Shown here piece after piece: positions 26,623-35,008 of a stretch of DNA of 64,000 nucleotides. Below the pieces are notes generated by a model. The model searched no databases, was not told where the DNA came from, and saw only the letters and a program-made list of their open reading frames with translations. Source of the stretch: Deltaproteobacteria bacterium UBA5205 (GTDB lineage: Bacteria > Desulfobacterota > Syntrophorhabdia > Syntrophorhabdales > Syntrophorhabdaceae). Position 1 is the stretch's first letter; every line of letters begins with the position of its first letter. The stretch spans positions 79,222-143,221 of the forward strand of contig DHVP01000029.1 in assembly GCA_002412715.1 (NCBI GenBank), given 5' to 3'. A program made the position numbers and the translations under genes.

Positions 26623-26676
26623 GATTAACGAATTTTAATTAGGTGGATGTTAATTCAGTATTAATTTACGGTTAAC
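26623..26676 (-). promoter_or_regulatory. Five-half-site PHO box cluster upstream of the porin
   Basis: Written on the plus strand: GATTAAC-GAAT-TTTAATT (26623-26640), then TGTTAAT-TCAG-TATTAAT-TTAC-GGTTAAC (26648-26676). Within each group the period is exactly 11 bp. Three tandem half-sites in one group is the densest PHO arrangement in the window. The rest of 26535-26886 holds no gene I can support. Confidence 0.7.
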
Positions 26677-26886
26677 AGCGGGTAATCGCGGATTGGAAGC
26701 CCCCGCCCGTTTCCGGCTGGGCGGTGGGCTGGTCCCGCGCTATCCGGCTACTACACTTATTGATTACGACGAAATCCTGGCATCGTCAGACGGTTCAGGG
26801 AGTTCCGTGAGATGGAAGATTGTGTTCAAAACAGCACGGCATCTGGTACATTTTTACTCTGGACATGAAACGAAAACTTGTTTACC

Positions 26887-27459
26887 ATGTCAGGCATGAT
26901 GCCGCTGGTAATGAAAGCGATAAGCGTTATATTCCTGATCGTTTTTATTGTTTCGGTGGCGTTTCTCGTTCTTACGTTCCGCAAACCGAAAAAGGTCTCC
27001 ATTCTTTCACTGTTACTTGTAATCGTCATCAGTATAATAACGCTGGCTGTCTTTTCATTCCTGATAAACTATCAACCGTCCTCGCTGCTTTTGGCCCTGA
27101 TGGTCTTCGCCGGTTTGTTTATCGGGGTGGTCTGGTCGCAGGCGACCCATGTATATGTCGAGAACGGAAAAGTGATGTCCCGTAATTCGGTATGGTATCT
27201 GCTGGTATGGGGTGGAATTTTTGCCCTGACGCAGCTGGTATCCGTCATGACGAACAGGCCCCCTTCGGTCATCATGACGCTTCTCATCATGAGCACGGGG
27301 TCGGTGATCGGAATGAACGGCATGATCATGAAGAGGTATTTCTCCGTCAGGGCGAGGGTGCAGGCAGCCCCGTCCGCCGCCGGGGCCGGCTGTCCGAAAT
27401 GCGGCGCTCCGGTTGGCGGGGATGATGCCTTCTGCTCTCGATGTGGGGCTCGTCGATGA
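26887..27459 (+). CDS. Membrane protein with C-terminal double-Cys zinc ribbon
   Basis: A 190-residue protein with about five hydrophobic segments between residues 5 and 145, then a linker rich in Ala and Pro, and a C-terminal ribbon CPKCGAPVGGDDAFCSRCG. The ribbon should face the cytoplasm. It is the first gene of a five-gene operon (to 31938) whose members overlap by 1-4 bp or abut. An in-frame TTG at 26878 is an alternative start; neither has a clear ribosome site. No function is recognised. Confidence 0.65.
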   Translation: MSGMMPLVMKAISVIFLIVFIVSVAFLVLTFRKPKKVSILSLLLVIVISIITLAVFSFLINYQPSSLLLALMVFAGLFIGVVWSQATHVYVENGKVMSRNSVWYLLVWGGIFALTQLVSVMTNRPPSVIMTLLIMSTGSVIGMNGMIMKRYFSVRARVQAAPSAAGAGCPKCGAPVGGDDAFCSRCGARR

Positions 27460-28211
27460 TCGATACGGCGCTTTTTCCCAGGATCAGAAAGATCGCTATA
27501 TGGGCAGCTGTATGCGCGGCCGCTTTCTTCGGACTGATCGCCGTCGCGGCCCTGATTTTTTCATCGGGCGCTGCGCAGAAGCCCATGACCTACGGGAAAG
27601 TCGTGCCGCGGATTGAATTGAAACCGGGCGAAAGAAAGGTTTTTGAATTCGAATCCTTCTGCCTTGACAACCATCGCGGCAGCCCCCGTTCGGCTGACGC
27701 CTATTCTCTCATGGACACGCCTGCGGTAAGACTCAGGCCCTATCTGGGCGAGATATTCAACGAGTACCTGTCTCACCCGTCGCGGTGGAGGCAGTCGGAT
27801 GTCCAGCAGGCTGTCTGGTACACCGAAGGGCACAAACAATGGGAAAGCCTGTCGGCAGACCAGCGAAGCCTGATTCAAACGGCCACGGGAACCGACGACC
27901 CTGTTGCCGGCCACCCCGTTATTTTCCTCTCCCGCATGGCGTCCGTCTTCGGTACGGTCGTAAAGACAAATCTCCTGCTCGCGATTTTCGTCCTGGCGCT
28001 GGTAACGTTCACTTTGCCCGTACCCTCGCAATTTCTGGAAAAGGGTATCTCGTGGATGGTAAGCCCCCGTATCGCCCGCAAGGCCGCCAGGGGACAGCCC
28101 GGAGAGATCATGGACAAAGTGGCGGTCAGTAAAGAGCTCGATTCTTTTCGCATTCAAATCGACGTGCTCTTCAGCCGCCTCGTCTTTCGTTTGTTTTCGA
28201 GGAGACGCTGA
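27456..28211 (+). CDS. Bitopic membrane protein with extracytoplasmic domain, unknown
   Basis: A 251-residue protein. TM1 is about 12-36, an outer domain of roughly 135 residues follows, TM2 is about 168-190, and the tail is cytoplasmic and basic. The outer domain contains FEFESFCLDNHRGSP and, further on, SDVQQAVWYTEG. The FCLD and QxAVW pair recalls secreted domains found in other bacterial surface proteins, but I cannot name the family. The start overlaps the previous stop (ATGA). Confidence 0.65.
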   Translation: MIDTALFPRIRKIAIWAAVCAAAFFGLIAVAALIFSSGAAQKPMTYGKVVPRIELKPGERKVFEFESFCLDNHRGSPRSADAYSLMDTPAVRLRPYLGEIFNEYLSHPSRWRQSDVQQAVWYTEGHKQWESLSADQRSLIQTATGTDDPVAGHPVIFLSRMASVFGTVVKTNLLLAIFVLALVTFTLPVPSQFLEKGISWMVSPRIARKAARGQPGEIMDKVAVSKELDSFRIQIDVLFSRLVFRLFSRRR

Positions 28212-28744
28212 TGGGGTTTGCTGAAACCTACTACCACATCCTGTCCTACTTCGGCATAGCCTTTCTGGGGCTTGCGATCCTGGTTTCGATTTGTGCTGTC
28301 ATCCCCGCCTGTTACTGGCTCTTTTCAGCCCTGTCATCGAACAGGGGCCCTGCGGTATTCAGGCGTCTTCTGGCGTTGGTAGTCGTCGGTTTTATTTCAT
28401 ACTCCTATCTCGGTTCTCCCTTTTTCTACGGTATAGCGCAGTGGCGAAGGACCACGATCCTTTGCGCCTTTATTATCGGGCTTCTGCTTCCCATTCTTCG
28501 TTCAGACGGGGTTCGGCTTGAGAAGCGCACAGACCGTGGTCTGGCGATGCTCTCCGGCCTGTGGTGGGCAATCCTCGTATTGAGCGAGGCCCTGCTGGTT
28601 TCGGGAGTGCCGGGGCAGGCCGTCCTCCTTTATCTCTTTATGGCTGTTACGGGCCTTCTCTGCGGTGCTGTTTTGGGCGTGACAACGGCCCGGATCGCAA
28701 AACAGAAGATGGTCGAACCGGCGACGGGGGCAGGCGGTTCATGA
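28211..28744 (+). CDS. Polytopic membrane protein, unknown
   Basis: A 177-residue protein with about five hydrophobic segments and short loops. Its start shares one base with the previous stop (TGATG) and its end overlaps the next start (ATGA). It has no recognised motif. Co-translation with its neighbours argues for a common complex. Confidence 0.65.
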   Translation: MGFAETYYHILSYFGIAFLGLAILVSICAVIPACYWLFSALSSNRGPAVFRRLLALVVVGFISYSYLGSPFFYGIAQWRRTTILCAFIIGLLLPILRSDGVRLEKRTDRGLAMLSGLWWAILVLSEALLVSGVPGQAVLLYLFMAVTGLLCGAVLGVTTARIAKQKMVEPATGAGGS

Positions 28745-30486
28745 GACGAGACAGGGTGTCGGCAAGAATGAATGGCGTACTGTCCCTCCTTACCGTTGCG
28801 GTCATCGTCTGTGTCCTTATGATCCCAGCTTACGCGGACGCGCAGGGGACGATCTCTCTCAACGATGCGGTGGACGGCGGAATGCTGCGGATTGTCCAGT
28901 CGAAAAGCACCGGCGGTTATTCCCGGTTTATGATTGAAATGGAGAACAGGACGAACAAACCCCTGTTTGTAGATCCTTACGGCAGCGCCTTTGATCCGCC
29001 AGGCGGCGTGCGGACGCAAAGGGTAGGTATCGGCCTTCCCGTCAAGATGGGCGACGAGCGGATCGACATGCGAAAGGCGCTCTCCACGAACCTGTCCGAG
29101 GAAGCCCCTGTGGGCGCAGCGGCCGCGAGCGGCTCCGGCACCATTCCCGATGGAGCGCTTCCCGCCGCAGCGGGGGCCGCGGCAGCAGCCGCGGCTGTGG
29201 GGACGCTCCTTACCGGATTCGCCCAGGGCGTCAGACCCCGGGAGGCACTCGCCGATCTTGCGGGGATCATCCGGGGTGAAACGGAACCCGTTCCGGGTGA
29301 AGCACAGGCCGCGTCAGGCAACGACTATCAGATCGATCTGATAAAGACTTATCGGGATCAGGACATGACCGATCTCGACTATCAGAAACAGCGCCTTGAA
29401 GCGGCGCGGCAGCAGGGCGCCGTGGACGTGGTTCGCGACGCGGAGGCTGCCGTAGGCAGACTGAACCGCCAGATCGAAAACTACGACAAGAACCTTTCCG
29501 AACTGGGCCAGAAACCTCTCGAGCACGTGCAGATGGAAGAGCGGTCTTTCGATTACACCAGGAAGGACCTTGCGCAAGAGGTGAAAGTCGAGCTTGCCGA
29601 CAAGGTCGCCGGGACCATATCGGACACGGACCGCATCGCCATCAACCTGTGGATGATCGATAATGCACCCACCGAACAGGCATACAATGATATGAAAGCG
29701 CTGGTGGACACCATGGTGGTCGAGACAAAGGACGGGACCGCCGTTGGAGACAAAGAGTCCATTCTGAAAAATCTCGGGAGAGAACTGGAACGCACCAATC
29801 AGCCCCGTTTGACCTACTACGAGAAATACGCCCTCAGGGAAGAGCTGATGGACAGCGTAAAGGAAAACGAAGGCCTCATCGCTGACCTGGAAAACGCAAA
29901 GGAAGTCCACGATGATATCAAGGATACCGTCGATACGATCACAGGGGATCCTTCGGAACGTCTTGGAGAGATAGACAAGGCGCAGCGTGAGGGATGGGAA
30001 AAAGACAGTTCGAGTCCCGGCGCCGGAGCAATGAAGAATCTGGAAACGGCGAAGAAGGTGCTCGACGCGGGAACGACAATCCATGGCGACGCGAAGGGTT
30101 ACATGGCTGCCGGCAACAGCCGTACCCTTGCGGTAACGAAGGCGGTGACCCACTACGGTGTCGATCTGGGCGTGAACACCCTCATGGAAAAGAACCCGGT
30201 AATGAAGGTGGTCAATACGGCGCTCAAGTATTCGGAGCCGATCGTGGGGAAGGATATAACGCCCGCCAAAGGTTGGAGAATCATCACGGACAGGGCATTC
30301 GATTCCTATACGGGAGAACTCGATCATAAAGACGTAGAGAAGCTTGATTTCAAAAGCACCGAGGTGAAGAACGCCGTAAAGGACGGGCAAGCGAAGGCCC
30401 TTGAGAAAAGACTTGCCAGTTCCGGACTCTCGGATGATCAGCGCCGGGAGATCACGGACCGGTTGAGAGAATTGAGGAAACAATAG
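28741..30486 (+). CDS. Large exported coiled-coil protein, unknown
   Basis: A 581-residue protein with an N-terminal signal or anchor (GVLSLLTVAVIVCVLMIPAYA). Residues about 45-100 look like a beta-sandwich (FMIEMENRTNKPLFVDPYGS). An Ala-rich stretch lies at about 130-165. A long charged helical region with coiled-coil character follows (about 205-420), then a mixed C-terminal part. I start it at ATG 28741, which overlaps the previous stop; an open frame to 28561 is only a shadow. It is the largest member of the operon and has no assigned role. Confidence 0.7.
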   Translation: MRRDRVSARMNGVLSLLTVAVIVCVLMIPAYADAQGTISLNDAVDGGMLRIVQSKSTGGYSRFMIEMENRTNKPLFVDPYGSAFDPPGGVRTQRVGIGLPVKMGDERIDMRKALSTNLSEEAPVGAAAASGSGTIPDGALPAAAGAAAAAAAVGTLLTGFAQGVRPREALADLAGIIRGETEPVPGEAQAASGNDYQIDLIKTYRDQDMTDLDYQKQRLEAARQQGAVDVVRDAEAAVGRLNRQIENYDKNLSELGQKPLEHVQMEERSFDYTRKDLAQEVKVELADKVAGTISDTDRIAINLWMIDNAPTEQAYNDMKALVDTMVVETKDGTAVGDKESILKNLGRELERTNQPRLTYYEKYALREELMDSVKENEGLIADLENAKEVHDDIKDTVDTITGDPSERLGEIDKAQREGWEKDSSSPGAGAMKNLETAKKVLDAGTTIHGDAKGYMAAGNSRTLAVTKAVTHYGVDLGVNTLMEKNPVMKVVNTALKYSEPIVGKDITPAKGWRIITDRAFDSYTGELDHKDVEKLDFKSTEVKNAVKDGQAKALEKRLASSGLSDDQRREITDRLRELRKQ

Positions 30487-31938
30487 ATGGCGCATTGTCC
30501 GCAGTGTAAAGCCGAATATCGGGACGGGGACAGGTTCTGCATGTTTTGCGGCAAACCGCTCGCGGATGCGCCGAAAGATGGCCGGATATATTTAACGCAG
30601 AATGATCTTGCGGCCCTGGCAGGCAGTACCGACTATTCCTCGTTATCTCCCCTGGCGCCTTACTATGCCGGACCTGTCACGTCCTGTCCGGTCACTCTCG
30701 ACGCGGCGGTCAGCAAGGCCGTCCTCAGTCCGAAGCGGGCCTTTTACTTCATCGAGTTCACCAGGGATGCCTTTCTCCAGGACGTGCTTCTGGTCAGCGA
30801 TGGGTCCTGCTATCGCTGGACCGAACGAGATTCGGCGGTGACAATCTCGCGGGAAGCGTCCCCCAGAGATTTTATCGGGTGGACAAGACAGACGCTTACC
30901 GCATCGGTCACGAGCGAAAAGGAATTGCGGCTCCTGTCGATCAGAAAGAAATCCCTCAAGACCCTGGCGGCTGTCGCCGTGCTTTGCCGTGAACTCTCCC
31001 GGGTAGATAAAGCCGCCTCGTTCGTCACCCTGTCTCATCTGAAATCATTTCTTGACGGCAAAGAGGTGTCTTCCGAAGAGATCGATTACCTCGCCGGCAA
31101 CGGTTTCATCAGGATTATGGATGACGCTGACCCCCTCATTTTCCTTGAAGAGAAAGGCGAGGAACTCTACCTCCTCCTCAACGAATACGACAGATACTTT
31201 ATCATCCAGGTATTAACCGGCGGGGCGCCGGATTATCCTTCCTTCGGTCTTGCGGCCCGGCAAGGTTCTGCCTGCCTTATCACGAATCCCGGTGGAGACG
31301 CCGATCTTGTGATCAGGTGTGCCGATCCCGAAGCGATCCGTTCGCTGATCAACTGGGCGTGGACCGTACACCCTCTCATCGAGACCCCCCTTCCCGCTGC
31401 TCCTCCACGGGACGTCCGCAACGTATCGGTGCCCCCGTCCGCGACCACACAGAACCGGCAGCAGCCCCCTATCCGGAAAAAGACACCTCAACGCAACCCC
31501 GTGAGCGATCCTTCCCCCAGATCCTCCAGGAAGGTCCTCATCCTGGTAATCGCGGCCGTTGCCGTTGTCCTTGCTATCATCACCGTGGCTGGAGGCTACT
31601 GGTATTGGAAAAGCCGGACTGCCGCACCGGCCACAACCGCTGACACCGCGGCAGAAAAAGCCCCGGTCCGGATGGCCGTCCCGGAGACACCGGCGGCTGT
31701 CCCCGCGGCACCCACCCCAGCGGTCCCGGCGGTAAAGCCCGTAAAAAAAGCGGCCCCGGCTGAAAGAGGCACAGTGGTAAAACCGCCGCCACAGAAACAG
31801 CAACCGCCGCAGGGGCGCGCCGGCCAACAGCAGACACCGAAAAAAAGCTCAGGATCGTGGCTTGACAAGACATTGGGAACCTCGCCAGGCGGACCCGTCA
31901 CCCCGCCATCAACAGACCCTCGGGATATGGGACGGTAA
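30487..31938 (+). CDS. Zinc-ribbon protein with TM helix and Pro/Ala-rich tail, unknown
   Basis: A 483-residue protein. An N-terminal zinc ribbon (CPQCKAEYRDGDRFCMFCG) is followed by a soluble domain of about 270 residues, a Pro/Arg linker, one TM helix (VLILVIAAVAVVLAIITVAG, about 349-368), and an outer low-complexity tail of repeated Ala-Pro and Lys-Pro. The topology is cytoplasmic N-terminus, outer C-terminus. The start codon directly follows the previous stop. Two zinc-ribbon membrane proteins in a single operon suggest a shared machine, but the function is not recognised. Confidence 0.7.
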   Translation: MAHCPQCKAEYRDGDRFCMFCGKPLADAPKDGRIYLTQNDLAALAGSTDYSSLSPLAPYYAGPVTSCPVTLDAAVSKAVLSPKRAFYFIEFTRDAFLQDVLLVSDGSCYRWTERDSAVTISREASPRDFIGWTRQTLTASVTSEKELRLLSIRKKSLKTLAAVAVLCRELSRVDKAASFVTLSHLKSFLDGKEVSSEEIDYLAGNGFIRIMDDADPLIFLEEKGEELYLLLNEYDRYFIIQVLTGGAPDYPSFGLAARQGSACLITNPGGDADLVIRCADPEAIRSLINWAWTVHPLIETPLPAAPPRDVRNVSVPPSATTQNRQQPPIRKKTPQRNPVSDPSPRSSRKVLILVIAAVAVVLAIITVAGGYWYWKSRTAAPATTADTAAEKAPVRMAVPETPAAVPAAPTPAVPAVKPVKKAAPAERGTVVKPPPQKQQPPQGRAGQQQTPKKSSGSWLDKTLGTSPGGPVTPPSTDPRDMGR

Positions 31939-32092
31939 TCAGAAGTAGATTAGATCATCGAACTATTTCTTGCCTCCGGTTCAATTCCTCTTTCTGGTCA
32001 CGAACCAGAGACCTTAAACGATAATCGTCGGCGGACATCACTTCATTCATCATGAACACGAGGTGGCGCGCCGGCATTCCCGTTGCCGGGGC

Positions 32093-32500
32093 CTAATTAT
32101 TGTATTCATTTGCCCCGTTGAGGAGTCTCTTATAGCCGTGGAGAAGCAGTTCAAACTTCTTCGATCTGATTATGCCCCTGCACGCGTAGATAGCAGCTGA
32201 AAAGGCCAGATAGAAGTAACCGAACACGCATTGTGCAAGCGCTACAATTTTCGCCGGGCGGGATACTGCCACTATGTCCCCATATCCCACGGTGGTCTGC
32301 GTCGTCGCGCTGAAGTAAAGAGAATCCAGGTACGTGATTGGGGCTTGTTTATTCAGGCTGTGCACCAGGGCGGGTTGTGCGGGGGAAGGCAAGACATAGT
32401 AGTATAAACCGGAGAAGATAATTGCCATGCCCATGAAAAACAGGATGATAGGGCAAAAACTTCGTTCATTGTTAATGATGGAAACGACAAATCGCGCCAT
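32093..32500 (-). CDS. Small two-TM potassium channel
   Basis: A 135-residue protein with TM1 (about 16-37), a pore helix and the K+ selectivity filter TTVGYGD near residue 71, and TM2 (about 83-107). This is the ion-trans-2 core without a regulatory RCK domain, so it would form a tetrameric K+ channel gated by unknown means. GGAGG precedes the ATG. An inverted repeat overlies its leader (32513-32562). Confidence 0.88.
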   Translation of the reverse strand: MARFVVSIINNERSFCPIILFFMGMAIIFSGLYYYVLPSPAQPALVHSLNKQAPITYLDSLYFSATTQTTVGYGDIVAVSRPAKIVALAQCVFGYFYLAFSAAIYACRGIIRSKKFELLLHGYKRLLNGANEYNN

Positions 32501-32512
32501 GATGATTGCCTC

Positions 32513-32562
32513 CTTTTGTTCTTCAGTAGTCTGAAGACAGGCCTGAGTTTGAAGAACAAAAG
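32513..32562 (-). promoter_or_regulatory. Inverted repeat in the K+-channel leader
   Basis: CTTTTGTTCTTC (32513-32524) and GAAGAACAAAAG (32551-32562) form a 12-bp perfect repeat, with a second repeat CTTCAG-TAGT-CTGAAG (32521-32536) sharing the left arm. The outer arm touches the ribosome-binding site of the channel gene. The two structures are mutually exclusive, as in a switch or an operator. Confidence 0.6.
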
Positions 32563-32756
32563 ACTACCATATTGATTATTTATTGCAAGTGTGTTCGGTA
32601 CCAGGCTTGCACGGGCGGGAAAGAACTGTGACGGAGATAAGGGCGCTTACGCTAAACGGCACGGTCTTCCTTTCCAAGATTGTTATGTCCTTTGTCGCTT
32701 TTGTGTCATCAGGTAATTCTATGGTAAAGTACGTAAAAATCAGAGGAGCCAGAAAT

Positions 32757-33152
32757 ATGCCATTCTTTGATAAGAACGGAAATATGGTAGATAGCGACAA
32801 AGTAAACCTCGATAACGGTTTCCCGAGACTGCAAGACCTGGATGAGGCCCAAGCCCCTCAGAGAAAGAAATTATTATCGCTTCCGGATAATATGTCCACA
32901 ACATCGATCGTTCTTGCCGTAGTAGTGGTCGTGCTTCTTATCGTTATCGCTATGCTCATGCTGAAGATAAACTCCCTGAGCAAGCAAGTTACACCTTTGC
33001 CAAAAGCAAACAAGCAGCTTGATACCACCCAGACAAAGTATGATGCTCTCGAGGCACGGGTCCAGAAACTTGAAGAAGCTGCCAAAAGAAAAACGCAACC
33101 GGTCGCGGCGTCCAAGAAGTTGAATGACCAGAGAAAGAAACAAGTCCGATAG
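32757..33152 (+). CDS. Single-TM coiled-coil membrane protein, unknown
   Basis: A 131-residue protein with a hydrophilic N-terminus of about 43 residues, one TM helix (SIVLAVVVVVLLIVIAMLML) and a coiled-coil, lysine-rich tail. GAGGAG lies 8 nt before ATG 32757; further in-frame starts upstream have no such site. No domain is recognised. It is divergent from the K+ channel. Confidence 0.6.
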   Translation: MPFFDKNGNMVDSDKVNLDNGFPRLQDLDEAQAPQRKKLLSLPDNMSTTSIVLAVVVVVLLIVIAMLMLKINSLSKQVTPLPKANKQLDTTQTKYDALEARVQKLEEAAKRKTQPVAASKKLNDQRKKQVR

Positions 33153-33339
33153 GAGATATCGATTCGCCCTGCGGTGTGCAAGCGGATCAATTCAGGTCCA
33201 GCCATTCAACATAACGGAAGCCTTCAAGCTCCTTCAAGATGAGGATAAAAACTACGTCAAGATGATTTTTAAGGTTGATGACTACATTGCGCGGGTGTTC
33301 TTTACCAAGCGAATTGTGGTCGTGGAGGGAGACACCTAA
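33124..33339 (+). CDS. Possible small protein, 71 residues
   Basis: A short frame overlapping the end of the previous gene. It has a plausible alpha/beta composition but a weak start: the only ribosome-like site, TAGGAG, lies inside the frame after the ATG. It may be the remnant of a longer gene at the edge of the accessory region. There is no homology I recognise. Confidence 0.3.
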   Translation: MTRERNKSDRRYRFALRCASGSIQVQPFNITEAFKLLQDEDKNYVKMIFKVDDYIARVFFTKRIVVVEGDT

Positions 33340-33601
33340 GACTGTCAGCGTCTTCCGTCCTTTGTCAAGGGCTGACCCCGCCTTCCTTCCCAGTCCGTCC
33401 CGGCTTGCCTTCTGAAATAAGCTTTTCAATCGTTTCGAGGTTGCTGGCAACCTGCGTGCAAGGCAGGCGAAAACCGGAAGGGCCCGCGAAGGTCCTCATG
33501 GAAAGCCTATACTGGTCTCTGTCCTTGGCAAGCATTGTTGGGAGCATACTCAACAACAACCGGCGCCTTGATCTCTCTAGGTTAGTGCTTAATGTATTTC
33601 T
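33340..33601. other. Intergenic stretch, no supported gene
   Basis: No convincing frame or regulatory motif. Open frames on both strands lack ribosome sites and normal composition. It marks the start of the mosaic accessory region. Confidence 0.5.
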
Positions 33602-33730
33602 ATGAAAGTGATTGTGCCGAGGTATCTTCGCAACAGCGAATTCAAAATGGACAAGGATTATCATCTGAGCAGCGGCCTGAACCATCTCGGAGCCACGATT
33701 CAGGCCGACATCAAAAAAATAAGATCATGA
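33602..33730 (+). pseudogene. 3' fragment of an unidentified gene
   Basis: A 42-residue frame ([20 protein letters not shown], then a short helical end) stops in an ATGA overlap with the gpmA fragment. The overlap is typical of operon partners, so this looks like the surviving end of a gene that preceded gpmA. The family is not recognised. Confidence 0.35.
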
Positions 33731-33948
33731 AAAGATTGGTTTTGCTGCGACACGGTGAAAGCATCTGGAACAAGGAAAACCGTTTTACCGGCTGGACGGA
33801 TATCGACCTTAGCGAAAAGGGCATCGAAGAAGCCCGTCAGGCTGCTAAGATTCTTAGGCAAGATGGCAGTCGTCATTGCCCTTGTCGCCATGCTGAATCT
33901 ATCGCAGATCATGGTAGCACTGATTTTGGAAAGGAGGTTCATGGATGA
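33727..33948 (+). pseudogene. gpmA: Truncated 2,3-bisphosphoglycerate-dependent phosphoglycerate mutase
   Basis: The first 47 or so residues are a clear GpmA start: [20 protein letters not shown], then [18 protein letters not shown], with the catalytic His in RHGE. Homology ends near 33865 and the frame stops at 33948, against about 230-250 residues for intact enzymes. From there another frame encodes a hydrophobic segment ([20 protein letters not shown]) that looks like the end of a membrane protein. The locus is a recombination joint and cannot give an active enzyme. Confidence 0.75.
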
Positions 33949-34964
33949 AAATCATCGCCTTTGAGGTTGAGGATTGGGAGCGCCAAACCTTTGAAAGCCT
34001 GCAAGGGGAGCACCGGATTGAATTTGTTGCAGACCCGCTGACCTTGGAAAACGCCGGAACTTACGCCGAAGTGGAGGTGGTTTGCCCCTTTATCCATTCC
34101 GATCTGTCGGCGAATGTTCTCAAACATTTCGGCCGATTGAGGCTCATCGCGACCCGCTCGACCGGGTTCGATCATATCGACCTTGGGCATTGTAAAGAAA
34201 AGGGCATAACCGTTTGTAATGTTCCTGTCTATGGGGACAACACCGTGGCCGAGCACGTCTTTGCGCTGCTTTTGGCCATCAGCCATAAGATGATCGCCGC
34301 GGTGGACCGCACCCGCAGGGGGGATTTTTCCCTCAAGGGGCTGCAGGGGTTTGATCTTTTTGGCAAGACCCTCGGCGTGATCGGCACGGGGAGCATCGGC
34401 CGAAGCGTCATTGAAATCGCCAAAGGGTTTCGCATGAAGGTTGTAGCCTCGGATGTGCGGCCGGACGAAGAAACGGCTTCCCGCCTGGGTTTTCGCTACG
34501 TGGGCATGGATGAGCTCCTGGCTTCCTCCGACATCATCACGCTCCATGTGCCTTCCAACGAGCATACCCGGAATATGATATCCCACGATCAATTTGCGAA
34601 AATGAAAGAAGGCGTCGTCTTGATTAACACCGCCCGGGGTGATATTGTGGACATCAAGGCCCTGGCCAGAGCCATCGGCGAGGGAAAGGTTGCCGCGGCC
34701 GGCCTGGACGTCCTACCGGAGGAGGGGGGAATCCGGGAAGAGGCTGAGTTGCTGCGCTCGGTATATGACCGGAAACATGATCTGGAGACCATGCTGCTCA
34801 ATCACATCCTGCTGCGTCTGCGCAATGTGATCATTACCCCGCACAGCGCATTCAACACCCGGGAAGCGGTGGAACGCATCCTGAGCACCACGGTGAGCAA
34901 TATCGCATCCTTCAGCAGGGGCGAACTGGAAAACGTGGTATCCGGGAAGGGAGGTAGAGAGTGA
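33945..34964 (+). CDS. D-2-hydroxyacid dehydrogenase, D-lactate dehydrogenase-like
   Basis: A 339-residue cytoplasmic NAD-dependent enzyme. The NAD loop is [12 protein letters not shown] near residue 145, the catalytic Arg is in [10 protein letters not shown], and the catalytic His is in [13 protein letters not shown]; an acidic residue lies between them. The overall layout and length match the fermentative D-lactate dehydrogenase group more than phosphoglycerate or glyoxylate enzymes. It would reduce pyruvate or a related 2-oxoacid. AGGAGG precedes ATG 33945. Pyruvate kinase follows after 44 bp, which fits a pyruvate-to-lactate step. Confidence 0.85.
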   Translation: MKIIAFEVEDWERQTFESLQGEHRIEFVADPLTLENAGTYAEVEVVCPFIHSDLSANVLKHFGRLRLIATRSTGFDHIDLGHCKEKGITVCNVPVYGDNTVAEHVFALLLAISHKMIAAVDRTRRGDFSLKGLQGFDLFGKTLGVIGTGSIGRSVIEIAKGFRMKVVASDVRPDEETASRLGFRYVGMDELLASSDIITLHVPSNEHTRNMISHDQFAKMKEGVVLINTARGDIVDIKALARAIGEGKVAAAGLDVLPEEGGIREEAELLRSVYDRKHDLETMLLNHILLRLRNVIITPHSAFNTREAVERILSTTVSNIASFSRGELENVVSGKGGRE

Positions 34965-35008
34965 TGCCGCGTGGTTATGAAGCACCGTTACAGTGAGGAG
35001 CAAAGGCC

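Noticed and set aside
33365..33685. Minus-strand frame of 106 codons in the mosaic region
   Set aside because: No ribosome site, no recognised domain, and it overlaps the gpmA-linked fragment; may be a remnant but cannot be supported.
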